DNA from: Apostichopus japonicus
Taxonomy: Eukaryota; Echinodermata; Holothuroidea; Aspidochirotida; Stichopodidae
DNA length: 62,000 bases
Assembly: GCF_037975245.1 (NCBI RefSeq)
Contig: NC_092579.1
Span: 30,702,666-30,764,665, forward strand
Reading direction: 5' to 3'
Positions 50,164 through 61,318 of the stretch are shown piece by piece; position 1 is the stretch's first letter, and each line of letters begins with the position of its first letter. The notes beneath the pieces are model-generated. The model did no database searches. It saw only the letters and a program-made list of their open reading frames with translations, and had not been told where the DNA came from. The position numbers were made by a program, and so were the translations under genes.

Positions 50164-50954
50164 CCACCAAACAAATATTCTTCTTGTACTTAATGTGGTA
50201 CTTCTACATACCAAAAATGAAATTTGGTCCTGACCTTTCCTACTTTAGATATCGTGTTTACAAGCTGGGCATCACAAACACACACGACATCAATGCAAAG
50301 GTTACGATAATCATCGAAACCAAAAAGGCATTGAATGTCTCATAGTGATTTTAAGCTCCTTTTTTCCTCTTAGACGTTTACATTTAAATTCAAAATTCGA
50401 GGAGAGGTTATTGCCCCTTTTCCGGCTAGTTACGGTTCCTATTTCCATTTGTTGCATGTTGATACTGACTTTATCTCAGGACAGTGCAGTATAGTAAACG
50501 AAGCTCAGTACATGTTAGCATGATAATGATATAAGATTGATGTGGTCACGTGATCATTATAACGTTTTTGGGAATTTAAAACAAAAATCGGCAAGTTTAG
50601 GCCATAGTTAACAGCATTTTGCGACTTCAGATTGACTTTATTTTAAGAAACCACTATGACAACTTCTGAAGAAAATTGTATATTTTCTTCAATGCTTTAT
50701 GTCATTATTGTTCTGCTTTAAGGACAAACTAGCACAGCAGAAACCTTCACAAAATTGCTCCTTCTGTGCTTAAAGAACAAGTTAGCATCACATGCACAAT
50801 TACAGTTGCTCTTCCCGAGCTAAGGTATTAACAACCAGCTAGCATCACAGACACATTCACACTCAAGTATGACTGCAGGATAAACTTTGAAATCTTAAAC
50901 CAAAAAATGAAAGTCAAGAAATAGCATTTGGGTTTCTCTATTTAATAACAAAAC

Positions 50955-50960
50955 TTTATT
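50955..50960 (-). promoter_or_regulatory. Candidate poly(A) signal for SNU13
   Basis: AATAAA on the minus strand, 623 nt after the SNU13 stop codon and the first canonical hexamer met. It would give a 3' UTR of about 640 nt. Confidence 0.5.
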
Positions 50961-51582
50961 TCTCTTCCAGTACATCAGAAAAGTGCTTGTTTCTTAAAAT
51001 GATATGACTACACCCTCTCTTAATTCCTATCCCACAGATCTATAAAGCAACATACAGTAAAACTTCCAATATGAAAAACATATCTTAAATATGCTCATCA
51101 CTGCTTTTCTTTCAAGAATTTTCAAGAATAAATGGAAAATGATCTGAAAAGGAATTTTTTTTGTATTTTTTTTTCAAATTGGTTTTATATACAATGAAAT
51201 GAAAGGAACCTGTATCACAAATGTATTTTCAAAAACTTGAAACAGGGATTTTTTAGTGTATATCAGAACGGTTTAAAAGCTGCAATAATTAAGTATGTAG
51301 AATAATGTGATTATTCAAAGTAAGTGTGGAGTTTGATCTGACTGGATACAGTACAACCTGTAATAGAGGTCACTGCCAATGGTGATGTAGTTGTAGATAA
51401 AGTATGAGAAACAGGAACCAGTCAACATACTACAACATATAAATATGCATAATTAATGGAAACTCAGTGATGACTATGAATGCTATGTAAATGAATGCAT
51501 GGCATGCAAATATGATAGTACAAGTAAAAATAGCAGTTTAAAAGAGATTGTTTCATCAAAACCAAGGAGAGGTACAGAGTAG

Positions 51583-51707
51583 TTAGATCAGCAGTTTCTC
51601 AATTTCTTGTTGAACACGAAGAATTTGTGGTTTCAGCTGTGACCCTTCGTTGATAGTAACTGAGCAGGCAATCACTGCTCTCGTCACTCCACAGGCACGA
51701 CCCAGAG
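51583..51707 (-). CDS. SNU13: SNU13 exon 4 with stop codon
   Basis: Last 40 residues and TAA (51585-51583). Acceptor acttttgcag|CT. Encodes [38 protein letters not shown] and ends LLI, where human ends ERLLV. Confidence 0.96.
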
Positions 51708-54700
51708 CTGCAAAAGTAATGAAAACAAGGAATTACCTCCTGCGATACTCAAACCGCTCTCCATAAAGGGACTAGCATCATAGAAAGCTCAGATGATATG
51801 AGAACAGACATAATGAGTTTTGTGTCATATCACAAGTGCAGATATCACAACACTTTAACAATCTAACTTCGGAGAGAGAGGAAGAAACCCAGGAAAGGAA
51901 CTGGGGAAGGGATTAGGGGGGACTGGGAAAGGCTCCTGGGAAGGATAAGTCCAATCGAGATATCACTCCAGGAAATTTGATGCCAAGAACCTAAACCTGA
52001 AGTCTACATAAATGCATCTCTTTTGTGAGCGCAGGAGTTGCAATAATCTGTGCCTGATAGCCTCATGCTATGGAGATGAACCATTCCTTCAAATATTCAG
52101 AACACTCTTACATTCAACTGTGTCACATGTTGATAGCAGTTATAATCTCATAGATTAAGGCCTGGCTGATCTCTGAGCAATACAGGGTTCTTTCAATCCC
52201 TGGAGATTTCTACCTATTATTCAGCAATAAACATTGCAACTTACCCTGCTTGGACCTGACAAACACATATGGAATGTTCTTATCTTCACAGAGCAGTGGA
52301 AGATGCAGCAATATCTCCAATGGTTCAGCATCAGCTGCAAGGACAATAAACTCAGCTAGTCCTCTGTTCAGTGTTTTGGTGGCTAAGAAAACAAAAACAG
52401 TAAGAAAGGAATGAAATGTCAGTGATGAAGTAATTTACACCATTATAATCAATTCAAGCTCTGACTATGTTTTTCCTATTCAGGGCCATGCAAAAAAGTT
52501 GGGCAATAAGGTAATAATAAAAAATGTTAACACTGTTACAAAGCAGTCCAGCTATTCATTGTGCCAAATGATGTTTACCGTGAATCAAGCACATTTTCTT
52601 CAGATACTTAAAGCCTCAGTATGTGTTTGCTAACTTTAAACTTTGACCTTGTCATGAGGGCCCATTTCTATGATGATCACTAAGGCGACTCCGGTGCCTA
52701 TCTACGTTTTCTTCGGCGAGTTCAAGGTTTTGCACTGAAATAATTGATGTACTATCTATTGTTATGAAATCATGGTTCCAAGTTAGAGGAAATAGTACAC
52801 GTTTTAGGAAGGTTATAGGTTACGAGTGAGCCACTGGTAGTGAGTGCTTTCATAACACATGAGATGATGGAAATGCATTGTCAAATGTTCTGCATCCTAC
52901 AAGTTTACTCACTAAATTGAAGACAGTTGATGCTAAGACAATGGATATCAATGTATGCAAAGTTCTTAAGATTTTTTCTTAAGATTCTTAAGATTTCTTA
53001 AGACTTAATTTGGAGTATGGGAACGAAAACCAAATTGTGAGAAGCTCTTCAAGCATAGTTGCCCTCTCCACCAGACTTGCAAAACTTGCAGCCTTGCAAA
53101 ATTCTAGCTTACCTTCATTTGCTCCTTTACGTAGCTGCTTTTCTGTGGAAGCCATTTTGACAAGGTCCATTATTTTTGCGGACAGTTCCTGGGTGGCCAA
53201 GGGATAAGCCTTGGGGTTAACTTCTGCATCTCCATCTTCTTGAGACTGCGAAAGAATATAACACAAGTTAGCCAAGGAAAAAGAGAAGTCAAGTGCATAT
53301 AACAGGAAACCCTACAAATCATTTACACTGGGTTGTGTGAGAGTCAATACAATTTGCGGTATAACTTGTATGCTATGCAAACATTTAACAGACACTTTAA
53401 TACATCATTAATCTATCAAATTAAAAACTGCCTAACTTCTACAAAACAAACTAGTGTAAAATTTCACACCACAAATATCCACTGGTGATATGCAAATGTG
53501 TGTTAACATACCAATGGATATACTCCCCCAGACTTTTAATGTGAGTGGAAAATTGCTCATTTACCACACCTATACTGTACTCATCTCATTGTAGCTTTCA
53601 CCTTCGGAAATGCACTTTGAGACTTCTTTGGCTAGCCTCACTTAGGGATAAAACTGAGCAACACTTTTACAACTTACAAGAGAGAGACATGATAGAAATT
53701 TTGATAGCAGTTCAATAATATTTAGCAGTAATAAGAGGTTGTATCAGGCTTATGTTCCGTACAGAATTATGCCACATTTTTGACTGATAACTGTTAACAG
53801 ACTAATCACATGTTTTTGTTCTACTTGTTCTTGTCAACTTTTGTCTACTTGGGCTAGTACTAGTTAGCTACTGAACTGGTAGAGAAATGCCAGTGCCTTT
53901 TTTCTCAGAGCTCCCAAGTGACTTGCACTTGATGTCACAAACCCACCAACCTGCACATACTAGTCGAAATCCTGCATCTGGGCCGAGTTGCATGTCACAA
54001 AGTTAATTACAAAGGCAAATGCGCTTGTGTTACTTTAAATAGTTATTATAAAATTAAACATTATTATAGCAATTTATAACATATCCATGCCACCGATTTG
54101 CATGCATGGTGTTACATCATGAGTGCCACCTGTAGCCGTAGGCTGTAGAACAAAGCTAGTAACAGGAACATGGCTAGTCTACACTTGTCTTTAGTTTGTG
54201 TATTGTATTTTGAGTCTTGGTACTTGCCTCTAGGCTCTAGCGTAAATAGGCCACCACAAAACAAAATTCCATTCTTTTATCAAAAGGCAAGGATGTTCCC
54301 CATTCCCTTCCACATTTTATATTCAAAGTGGCTATTCTTACGACTATTCGTAAGAATAATTTCCGACTACACATGCGCAGTTGCTATTTTTATGACAGGA
54401 GAACTATTTTTTACGACCTGGAGTAACAATAATTTCCGGTTAGGGTTAGTGTTAGGATTGGGGTTTAGGGTTAAAGTTAGGGTTACCCCTACTACAGGCG
54501 CAGTTGCTTTATTTACTTTACTGCGCTTGAATTCGCCTTTGTCGTAAGAATAGTTTATAAATAATTGTTACGACTAGTCGTAAGAATAGCCACGGCCTTT
54601 TATATTTATGATCAGCATTTGCATCAGGAAAAGTTGGGAACTTTGTTGGCTATTCTTATCTAATTTCTACAACTGGCCAACAGAGAATCCAATTGCATTT

Positions 54701-54957
54701 AGCCAGAAGATGGCTCGAATTATGAGGCTCCAACCTCTTAGGTTACTATTATAGTAGAAAAAGCAATAATGGGCTAGCCAGACCAATGTTCCACGTTGCT
54801 AAAGTTAGGCTACGTTTGCCCTAGCCTATGTTACACCAAGCCTAGGCCCTAGGTCCTAGTAAAACTGACTACGTTCAACTAATTTTTGTAATATTAGTTT
54901 ACCAAACCCGTTACGTCAAGCAATATTTGAATAAGTACTATAAACAAACCTTACCAT
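51583..54957 (-). CDS. SNU13: SNU13/NHP2L1 (15.5K) RNA-binding protein, complete
   Basis: L7Ae-family kink-turn-binding protein. It nucleates the U4 snRNP (U4/U6.U5 tri-snRNP) and the box C/D snoRNPs in the nucleus and nucleolus. Four coding exons (54957-54955, 53245-53113, 52382-52245, 51707-51583), all GT-AG with agreeing phases (0, 1, 1), give 132 residues; human is 128. Conserved blocks are [26 protein letters not shown] (RNA contact segment GANEATK at about 42-48), [38 protein letters not shown] and [14 protein letters not shown]. The N-terminus is four residues longer and acidic. It is SNU13 and not its paralogue NHP2, which lacks these blocks in this form. It has substitutions at normally invariant spots (IVLAAD for IVMAAD, GVTRAV for GVSRPV), mild for so conserved a protein. 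Confidence 0.97.
52245..52382 (-). CDS. SNU13: SNU13 exon 3
   Basis: Residues 46-91 plus one base. Acceptor tttcttag|CC; donor CAGG|gtaagt, phase 1. Encodes [36 protein letters not shown] and [10 protein letters not shown]. Confidence 0.96.
53113..53245 (-). CDS. SNU13: SNU13 exon 2
   Basis: Residues 2-45 plus one base. Acceptor ttctttcgcag|TCT; donor GAAG|gtaagc, phase 1. Contains [20 protein letters not shown] and ends KQLRKGANE, the first part of the RNA-binding helix. Confidence 0.95.
54315..54606. mobile_element. 274-bp MITE with 9-bp TSD and telomere-like core
   Basis: Element about 54324-54597, flanked by identical 9-bp TTTTATATT (54315-54323 and 54598-54606). Inverted repeats GTGGCTATTCTTACGACTA (left) and TAGTCGTAAGAATAGCCAC (right) are perfect over 19 bp, starting four bases inside each end. 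Each arm is itself nearly palindromic (TTCTTACGA..TCGTAAGAA). The centre holds degenerate TTAGGG-like repeats (54437-54487) and two copies of GCGCAGTTGCT. A 9-bp duplication points to a MULE-type transposase, by inference. Confidence 0.8.
54437..54487 (+). repeat. Degenerate telomere-like (TTAGGG) repeats
   Basis: Five to six units of TTAGGG/TTAGTG/TTTAGGG type (GGTTAGGGTTAGTGTTAGG ... TTTAGGGTTAAAGTTAGGG). Interstitial and inside the MITE. Confidence 0.8.
54955..54957 (-). CDS. SNU13: SNU13 exon 1: start codon only
   Basis: The coding part of exon 1 is just ATG, followed at once by the donor gtaagg. The splice joins ATG to TCT CAA GAA, giving [13 protein letters not shown]. The ATG-then-intron layout is seen in many translation and RNP genes, as I recall. 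5' UTR extends upstream from 54958; the transcription start is not visible. Confidence 0.88.
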
Positions 54958-56889
54958 ATTGAATTCTTGAAGGTGATGTTTAGCTTTAATTCTGGAATAT
55001 GGCAATCCTCTCGGCCTTAGCTTCACGGAGGACGCAGTAGGTTTTATGAATGGGGTATGAATGTGTTGGTTTATCGTTTAACTGCTACATATAATATAAA
55101 TGGCTCGAGGTGCACTGTGATATCACCATGTGCGTTTCGTCAACGATGAAATGTGCACATGGACTTTCATCCTACTTTCATGGAACGCCAAATAGTCCTG
55201 GGAAAGCTATAGGTCTCGCACCACAATTAATTGTTCCATCGACTTAAACACTAAACTCGTCACTTTCAAGACCTGCTAAACCATAGATAAAAGTTTTGAA
55301 CTGGTATATCCTACCCACCACATGATAGCTGAGATCTTGGCCTATCATGAAACTTGCAAACTTTTATATCATGACTGTATAGATTTTGAGCTACAAGAGG
55401 AGCAAGTTTACCATACTGAACTGAGTAATATCAACATTTAACCAAAGATTTTCTAAAATGGTTTATATCACCTTCAATCCTGTGTTTTCACACTATCTGT
55501 ACTTTAAATTATGCTTTTACATATAAAGGCAGAACAAACAATAACATTAACTGATAAAATGCTTAAACAAGCTTTAACTTAGGTACCTTTACCTCTTTTC
55601 TCTGACAATGGTTAACCTTTTGAGCAGATGAACACTAAGTTGCATACAAACTGTATAGCGTACATACACAAAGTCGTACGCACTGACAATATTCAATCTT
55701 GTACTCCAAAAATGAAGTTAAAAAATATGGAAATGATACCATCATGTTGCTTGTAGGCCCTATCCAAACAAAACTATCTCAAATGGGAGGGAACGAGACC
55801 CATCCCCTCAGGCCCTCCAAAGGACGGACATCAGCCAACAATTTGATGTCCCAGCCACCCCCCACCCCCCCACCTCCTCAAAGATTGGTACACTGGCTAC
55901 ATGTACGACTGTCTGAAAGGTTAAACCTGATTGAGTCATGGTATGTAAGTTATAAGAAGGAAAAACAATGAAGTTGGATTCTCCTGATTCTCAAGCTATA
56001 AAGCCATTTTCTGCTTTTGTGCTTTGTTAATGTGAATCTTTTATCAGTAGCAGCAGCCTTAACTGTTAGTTGCTACCATTAGCTATTCACATGACTTTGA
56101 AAATTCATTTTGAATATTCCTCATGCATGATATAGTGCACTAGAAAGTATTATCTATGCTACTAGCACTCCATTAATTTCCCAAAACGTAGATTAAAGTT
56201 GGACAATGATTTTTAAACCTTGGACCAGGGCCCATACACAGATTTGAAATGAGGCCCAAAACCTAATTTGTGATAGACATTACACATGGTGTTGTATAAT
56301 GGCAAAGAAATTATATAGCAATGTTTGAAGTGGAATGATATCAAACATAAATATCAAACTCTAAAAGGCAAACATAACAGGATGTAGAAAATTCATTTTC
56401 TCTTAATATATTGTTTTTCACAGTCCAAAAGAAATATGAGAAAGTTTCTTAATATAATAACAAAACAACAAAGAAGAACAAGATATTAGAATTAAATTTA
56501 TGAAGGATAAAGAATAAAACTAAATCTTAAGAATTCTTTTAAACATAAATGTGAACCTACGAACCAGAGTTGATGTTGTGTTTAGCATCATTGAACTTTG
56601 ACATTATCTGATGGTGTCATACCAAACTCTCATAGAAAAGAGAAGGTTCCTGGAAATAACTTATGTATTAAAGTCAGGTCCACAAAGATCACACCGAAAC
56701 TGGTTAAAAGCTGCAGAGGTTTAGAAATAAACATAAAACTTAACATCAAATTAGTCGGACACAAACTTTCTGCACTGCATTTAAGCACTTTATAACTCAC
56801 AAATTATGAGTATTTGAATGGTGGTATTACAAAACATCTTAGTTGTATTGAAGGGTATCCAGTTATAGATAGCAAAGTACTGCTAAAGG

Positions 56890-57225
56890 AGGTATAGGAT
56901 ATAAGAGTAGGTGTGCTAGGATAACACACATACGTCCCCAGACTGATGCCAATAATAATAACTATTATTATTTAGGATATGAATGTAGGTATGTTTGGAT
57001 AACACACCACACCAGACAGATGCCAATCATAATAATAATATTGATTATTATTATTTTTATATAGGATTTGAGAGCAGGTATGTAAGGATAACACACATAC
57101 GACACCAGACAGATGCCAATAATGATAATCATAACAATAATGATCATAATAATTATTATTATTATTATATAGGATTTGAGGGTAGGTACACACACACATA
57201 CAGCACCAGACAGATGCCAATGACC
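56890..57225 (+). repeat. Four-copy repeat of about 90-105 bp with AAT/ATT tracts
   Basis: Units start AGGAT(T/A)TGAG.GTAGGTATG, contain GGATAACACACATAC and CACCAGACAGATGCCAAT, and end in variable (AAT)n/(ATT)n stretches. Starts at about 56891, 56974, 57063 and 57171. Confidence 0.9.
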
Positions 57226-57315
57226 AGTGCACACAACTTACTTCATCAATGGTAAATAACTTACACAGATATTACCATGTATCCAAGAAGTGACCATCTG
57301 TAGAAGCCAGGAGCA

Positions 57316-57368
57316 ACAGACAGACAGACAGACAGACAGATAGACAGACAGAAAGAAAGAAAGAAAGA
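57316..57368 (+). repeat. Compound microsatellite (CAGA)n(GAAA)n
   Basis: About nine CAGA units with one TAGA variant, then about four GAAA units. Confidence 0.95.
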
Positions 57369-58930
57369 ATATGAGAGATGAAGAGCCCAATGGAGTTGAA
57401 GATTATAAACAGCTTATTTCAGGCTAAGAAAACAAAGCTGAATTTTCTATTTACATAGGAAGACCTACAGCAAAAATTGCTCCAAGCCTTTGAGTTGTAT
57501 CAGAGACAAGAACTACAAAAATTAGGAATATTCCAAGGTGCTAAAATTAAATAATTTTCAGTTTTCTAAGAAATGTAAGATTGTCTTCAGCGCAACCATT
57601 GAAAGCCTCATTATACATCCTATAATAAACACAGACACATATGCTTCCTTGGTACTATTGTGTGAGTAATAACCATACATCCAGGATAATTGACACTCTT
57701 GCCAAAGTTTCAGCCAATTCTCAGAGAACTAGCATATTAACATTCATACAATAACACTGTGTCCATTGTTTGTCCATTTACAATCAAGTGTGAAATATTA
57801 TTGGGCGCATTCGTGACTAAATTCATTGGCGGTAATAGTACCATTAAAAGAATGAAGAAAACAACATACAATCTAGGCCACTCAGGGAATACTTATGGCT
57901 GGATTCAGTGCGGTCACTGGGTGCCAGCAAATAACTAATGAATCTAGGATATTTGTTAAGTACATGTGTCCTTCCAACGACTTACTCTGCTTTGAAAATG
58001 TTATTTGAGGGCCCTAGAGATGGAGAGAGCAATGGCAATGTTGCTACGGATACAGTACTGACAAAGTTCAGCATATAGCCTAACGTACATTAATGAATGG
58101 AAGGGTCAATACACCTACCCACGCATGCATCTGATAAATGTTTTGGACAAACAAAGGCAATGTTATTATCTGAATATGTCATTCTCTTGAATTCTGCGAA
58201 CGAGTCAAAATTCTGGCAAAAATGTACATCGTTATGACTGTGATTATTTATAACACAATAGTGTAAAACAGATTGCTCAGAGTGTCAAGGTTGAATACAT
58301 AATGAGGCTTCAAAGTTAACATGGACTGAAGGCACAGCATGCTTCCAAATATGAAGCACTGGAAACAAGAGAATATGTACTCCAGAGAGAACAGAAAAGA
58401 AAAATGATCTAACCCCAAACCACCGCACAAATTAAGATAATGCAAGACCGCTTTAATGAATACACCCAAAATATTTCTTCCGTCACATAAATTGCAGGCA
58501 AAATTAAATAAATGTTGCATAACTATATAATAATAATAGCTGAAATAAGTGTAGTTGCAATTCATGGACATAAAACTATATGGCAAATACTAGTCATGTT
58601 TTTAGTAATCTCTTGAGTGGATACAGACCGAGAAAATGCTGACTCAATTACCACTCACAGAATGTAACAGATCAAAAAACTTAGCTTTCCACTTTTTACA
58701 TTTTCATGCTGCATATGAGATCATATTTTATGACATCTGGATGGAAGTTAACTCCTTCTTGTAAATTTATCTCTAATGCTTCTTCCTATCTCTGGTTATG
58801 GAGGTTTGTAAGTGACTCAAATGAAGCCTCCATTACTCAAGCCATGGCAGTGGGTGGTTTGTCTTGTTGTTGTACTACATGCTCTTCAAATGTTTTGCTA
58901 ACCCTTGATATTCTTCATGTTTCTACTTGA

Positions 58931-59074
58931 AATGTATTGCATTGAAATGTTTGATAGGTCGACAATGGTCTGCACTGTAATGTATTACATTGAAATGTTT
59001 GATAGGTTGTCAATGGTCTGCACTGTAATGTATTACATTGAAATGTTTGATAGGTTGTCAATGGTCTGCACTGT
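58931..59074 (+). repeat. 48-bp tandem repeat, three copies
   Basis: Exact 48-bp period starting AATGTATT(G/A)CATTGAAATG and ending CAATGGTCTGCACTGT. A 74-codon plus ORF runs through because 48 is a multiple of three, giving a repeated 16-residue peptide. No conserved protein is evident. Confidence 0.95.
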
Positions 59075-60041
59075 CAAACACAAAAACAAATCAGTCAAAT
59101 TGCAAGGGTTGTCTAAAATAATTAAGTGATGCATTGGAAAAGACAACTTTCACCACAACTACCATAATGAAATCCCTAACTCTGGACTCTGCTGTTGTCA
59201 GATACAGTCACACATACAGTAATGCAGAAAACACATAGCAAGTAATCAATTTCAACTAAGTAATCACATAGCACTAAGGTAGAAGCTCTCAAAGAATTAA
59301 ACAACAGCCTCCTTACAAAGAGACAGCTGACACACCATAGGCTCTTGCAGGACAAAACTAGCTACTGTGAAATATCCATAACAAAGGCCTTCCTTCCTGA
59401 AATATCCTTTGTACTCTTCAAACATAAATTCAGTTAGAGAGAAACGACTGCTGAATCCCAATGTTAACATTCAAAAAAATAAAACCAGAGATTCAACAAA
59501 GATTCATTTTTGTCTAAGCTTATTGTCTTTGTCATATTTCCAGCCCGACTTAAAAACTCTCTTTTAAATATTTCCACTTACTTTCCATATTGTAGTTACA
59601 CAATCTTGAAAGTGAATCTTAGAAGAGCACATTAATTTTTGAAACTTTTAATCAAACAAAATGAGCATTGTTCGGTAAACAGAAATAGAAGAAAATGAAA
59701 TGATGAGAGAAGTATTATCCACACATGGAATGACAGAAACATAGAAATATTGTCGAGCTGATCAGAAATGTTCCGAGTTTAACAGAGCAAAATGCCATTA
59801 GATCTCTGTATATATATATACATCCAGACTGGTTCTTTGTCTAACTGTGTTCTGTTGCCTGTCAGTTCAGCCATGATGGAAATGTTGAAAATGTAAATAT
59901 AAAATCAGCTATAACAATGGAATGAGATGAAATTTCTCTATAGATATTAATCTACAGATCTACAGTCAAATTATGAATATCATATTTCGGCACCCCAAAC
60001 CCTTGATCAGAATATGTTAGCTTTGACTGAAAGTAAGAGAC

Positions 60042-60350
60042 CTATTTCAACTTTCCACCATGAAAATTATCTCCAGAGCTTACTGATTGAAATATCTCTC
60101 TCTGTCTTAAAACAATGACATAAGGAAGTACCCTGAGATAACTAGCGACACAGTCCTCTTTAGAAATAGACTCAAACCCTTCCGAGACTTTTTTGATTTT
60201 CATCTGCAAGCAACAACTCCGGAGTATCAGTGACCAGCTACAGAAACTGGGTAGAGTTGCTTGCAAAATCCTCAGGCAGTTGATCTGTTCATCAAGGTGT
60301 CCAACAAATACTCCAAGTGGAACCATCCATAATTCCTCGGCTACTTTCAT
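60042..60350 (-). other. Unassigned 102-codon ORF downstream of STUB1
   Basis: Starts 100 nt after the STUB1 stop codon on the same strand. The peptide begins MKVAEELWMVPLGVFVGHL and I recognise no family. It most likely lies in the STUB1 3' UTR. The upstream context includes an in-frame stop shortly before the ATG. A 66-codon ORF overlaps on the other strand. Could be a chance frame. Confidence 0.3.
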
Positions 60351-60449
60351 CGGTACGGATAAAAATGGCGTCTTTAAACGTCACACAGGATGAATGTTTT
60401 TCGGATTGACCTCTTCTCTCTGAGGTCAAATCTGGCAAGCTGGATGGAT

Positions 60450-60575
60450 TCAATAGTCTTCTACCCATTCATTATCAGATATAAAGTGATTGATAATCTC
60501 CTTCATTGACAGGTTAGGAATCAGTTGCTCTTGGGTAAGTTTCACTCTAGTGATTGGATCAAAATGACCAACTCT
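60450..60575 (-). CDS. STUB1: STUB1 last coding exon: second half of U-box and stop
   Basis: 126 nt, 41 residues and TGA (60452-60450). Acceptor ttttcacag|AGA. Separated from the previous exon by a 482-bp intron. Confidence 0.96.
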   Translation of the reverse strand, partial: RVGHFDPITRVKLTQEQLIPNLSMKEIINHFISDNEWVEDY

Positions 60576-61174
60576 CTGTGAAAAGAAAATGTTAAGAAAC
60601 ATGATGGATGGTCAAGAATGGCTTACAGTAAGATCATTCAGCTTATAAGATGAAATATGCACAATTCTGAGAGCTTAAACTCTACACTGTATATGGAAGT
60701 TGTTCATTAATCTAAAGTTAACAAGAGACTTGTGTTTTCATATCCTGCCTGGTGTGTTGATGGCTGTTGGTCTGCACCACCCACCAGTGGAGGGCACATT
60801 AGTTAGCCCTTACCCTAACCCCCTACCTCACTAAGTTAGCCAGTCACTGCACTCAAATGTAACATGATATTTCAACTGTGATGACATAAAATGGACTTAA
60901 AAAGCAAAGCAGACTACAAAAGAAGAACATTGCTTAGGCTTTACAAGGTAATTAATGTTCTTCGGGTTTTAAAATCTCTTGAAATAGCAACAAAACAAAA
61001 GACTACACACCACGCTAAGCTATGTATTCTACTACTGTTGAAATCATCTTTTCTTACCTGTAAGTGTTGTTCAATATCTTTCCTGTCGTAGGTAATGCCA
61101 CTAGGAGTAATGACCGGCTCTTTCATCAGTTCAAAGCTTATTTTACCGCAGAGGTAGTCAGGAACATCTCGCTT
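60450..61174 (-). CDS. STUB1: STUB1/CHIP U-box E3 ubiquitin ligase, last two coding exons
   Basis: C-terminus of CHIP, a cytosolic co-chaperone that binds Hsp70/Hsp90 through N-terminal TPR repeats and ubiquitylates clients through this C-terminal U-box. Two exons (61174-61058 and 60575-60450) encode 80 residues ending in TGA. The U-box is complete: [59 protein letters not shown], and the terminal NEWVEDY, which is identical to the vertebrate end except for N/G. The E2-contact residues of the KISFEL segment and the FDP proline are present. The TPR and coiled-coil exons lie beyond 62000. Assignment is firm because U-box and C-terminus match CHIP and no other U-box protein. Confidence 0.97.
61058..61174 (-). 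CDS. STUB1: STUB1 penultimate coding exon: first half of U-box
   Basis: 117 nt, phase 0 at both ends, 39 residues. Acceptor tctatattag|AAG; donor TTACAG|gtaaga. A decayed copy of its 5' boundary lies about 100 bp upstream in transcription (61250-61318). Confidence 0.95.
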
Positions 61175-61318
61175 CTAATATAGATTAGAAGAGAAGGTTG
61201 TAAATGAAATATGAAACACGCTGTACCCACTCCCACCTAGAATATCTCAGCAAGGTGGTCAGGAACATCTTGATTCTAGTATTACTCAGAAGAGATTGTA
61301 AATAATACTAAATACATG
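61150..61318 (-). repeat. Partial duplication of STUB1 exon boundary
   Basis: 61150-61219 and 61250-61318 are about 80 percent alike: GGTAGTCAGGAACATCT.G.TTCTA versus GGTGGTCAGGAACATCT.G.TTCTA, then AGAAGAGA...TTGTAAAT in both. The outer copy covers the acceptor and the first exon codons. Read on the minus strand it gives NQDVPDHLAEIF then a stop, against [12 protein letters not shown] in the exon. Confidence 0.8.

Larger units (their letters stand above)
49999..50290. repeat. Diverged two-copy repeat (about 141 bp) with DR1 sites
   Basis: CCCCAAATGACCTTTGACCT begins both units (about 50002 and 50144). Similar text follows (CTCCACCAAA, then TTCTTTTACTCAATGT or TTCTTGTACTTAATGT, then TACCAA, and later GATATC.TG.T.ACAAG). 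Diverged tandem copies of a repeat whose TGACCTTTGACCTCC word I recall as widespread in marine invertebrate DNA (from memory, unverified). Confidence 0.75.
53246..54954 (-). other. SNU13 intron 1
   Basis: 1709 bp, carrying the 274-bp MITE at 54324-54597. The GTCGTAAGAATAG boxes are part of that element. No snoRNA C/D boxes were recognised by eye in this or the other two introns (51708-52244 and 52383-53112). Confidence 0.8.
54958..60041. other. Intergenic region between SNU13 and STUB1
   Basis: Contains the SNU13 5' UTR and promoter (unplaced; region 54958-55060 includes CpG-bearing sequence), a C-rich tract at 55855-55875, tandem repeats at 56.9-57.2, 57.3 and 58.9 kb, and AT-rich sequence with short random ORFs. 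No further gene recognised. A possible ATTAAA poly(A) signal for STUB1 lies on the minus strand at 59652-59647. Confidence 0.65.

Noticed and set aside
54437-54487. TTAGGG-like repeats as a chromosome end or fusion point
   Set aside because: Short, degenerate and enclosed by a TSD-bounded element, so they belong to the MITE.
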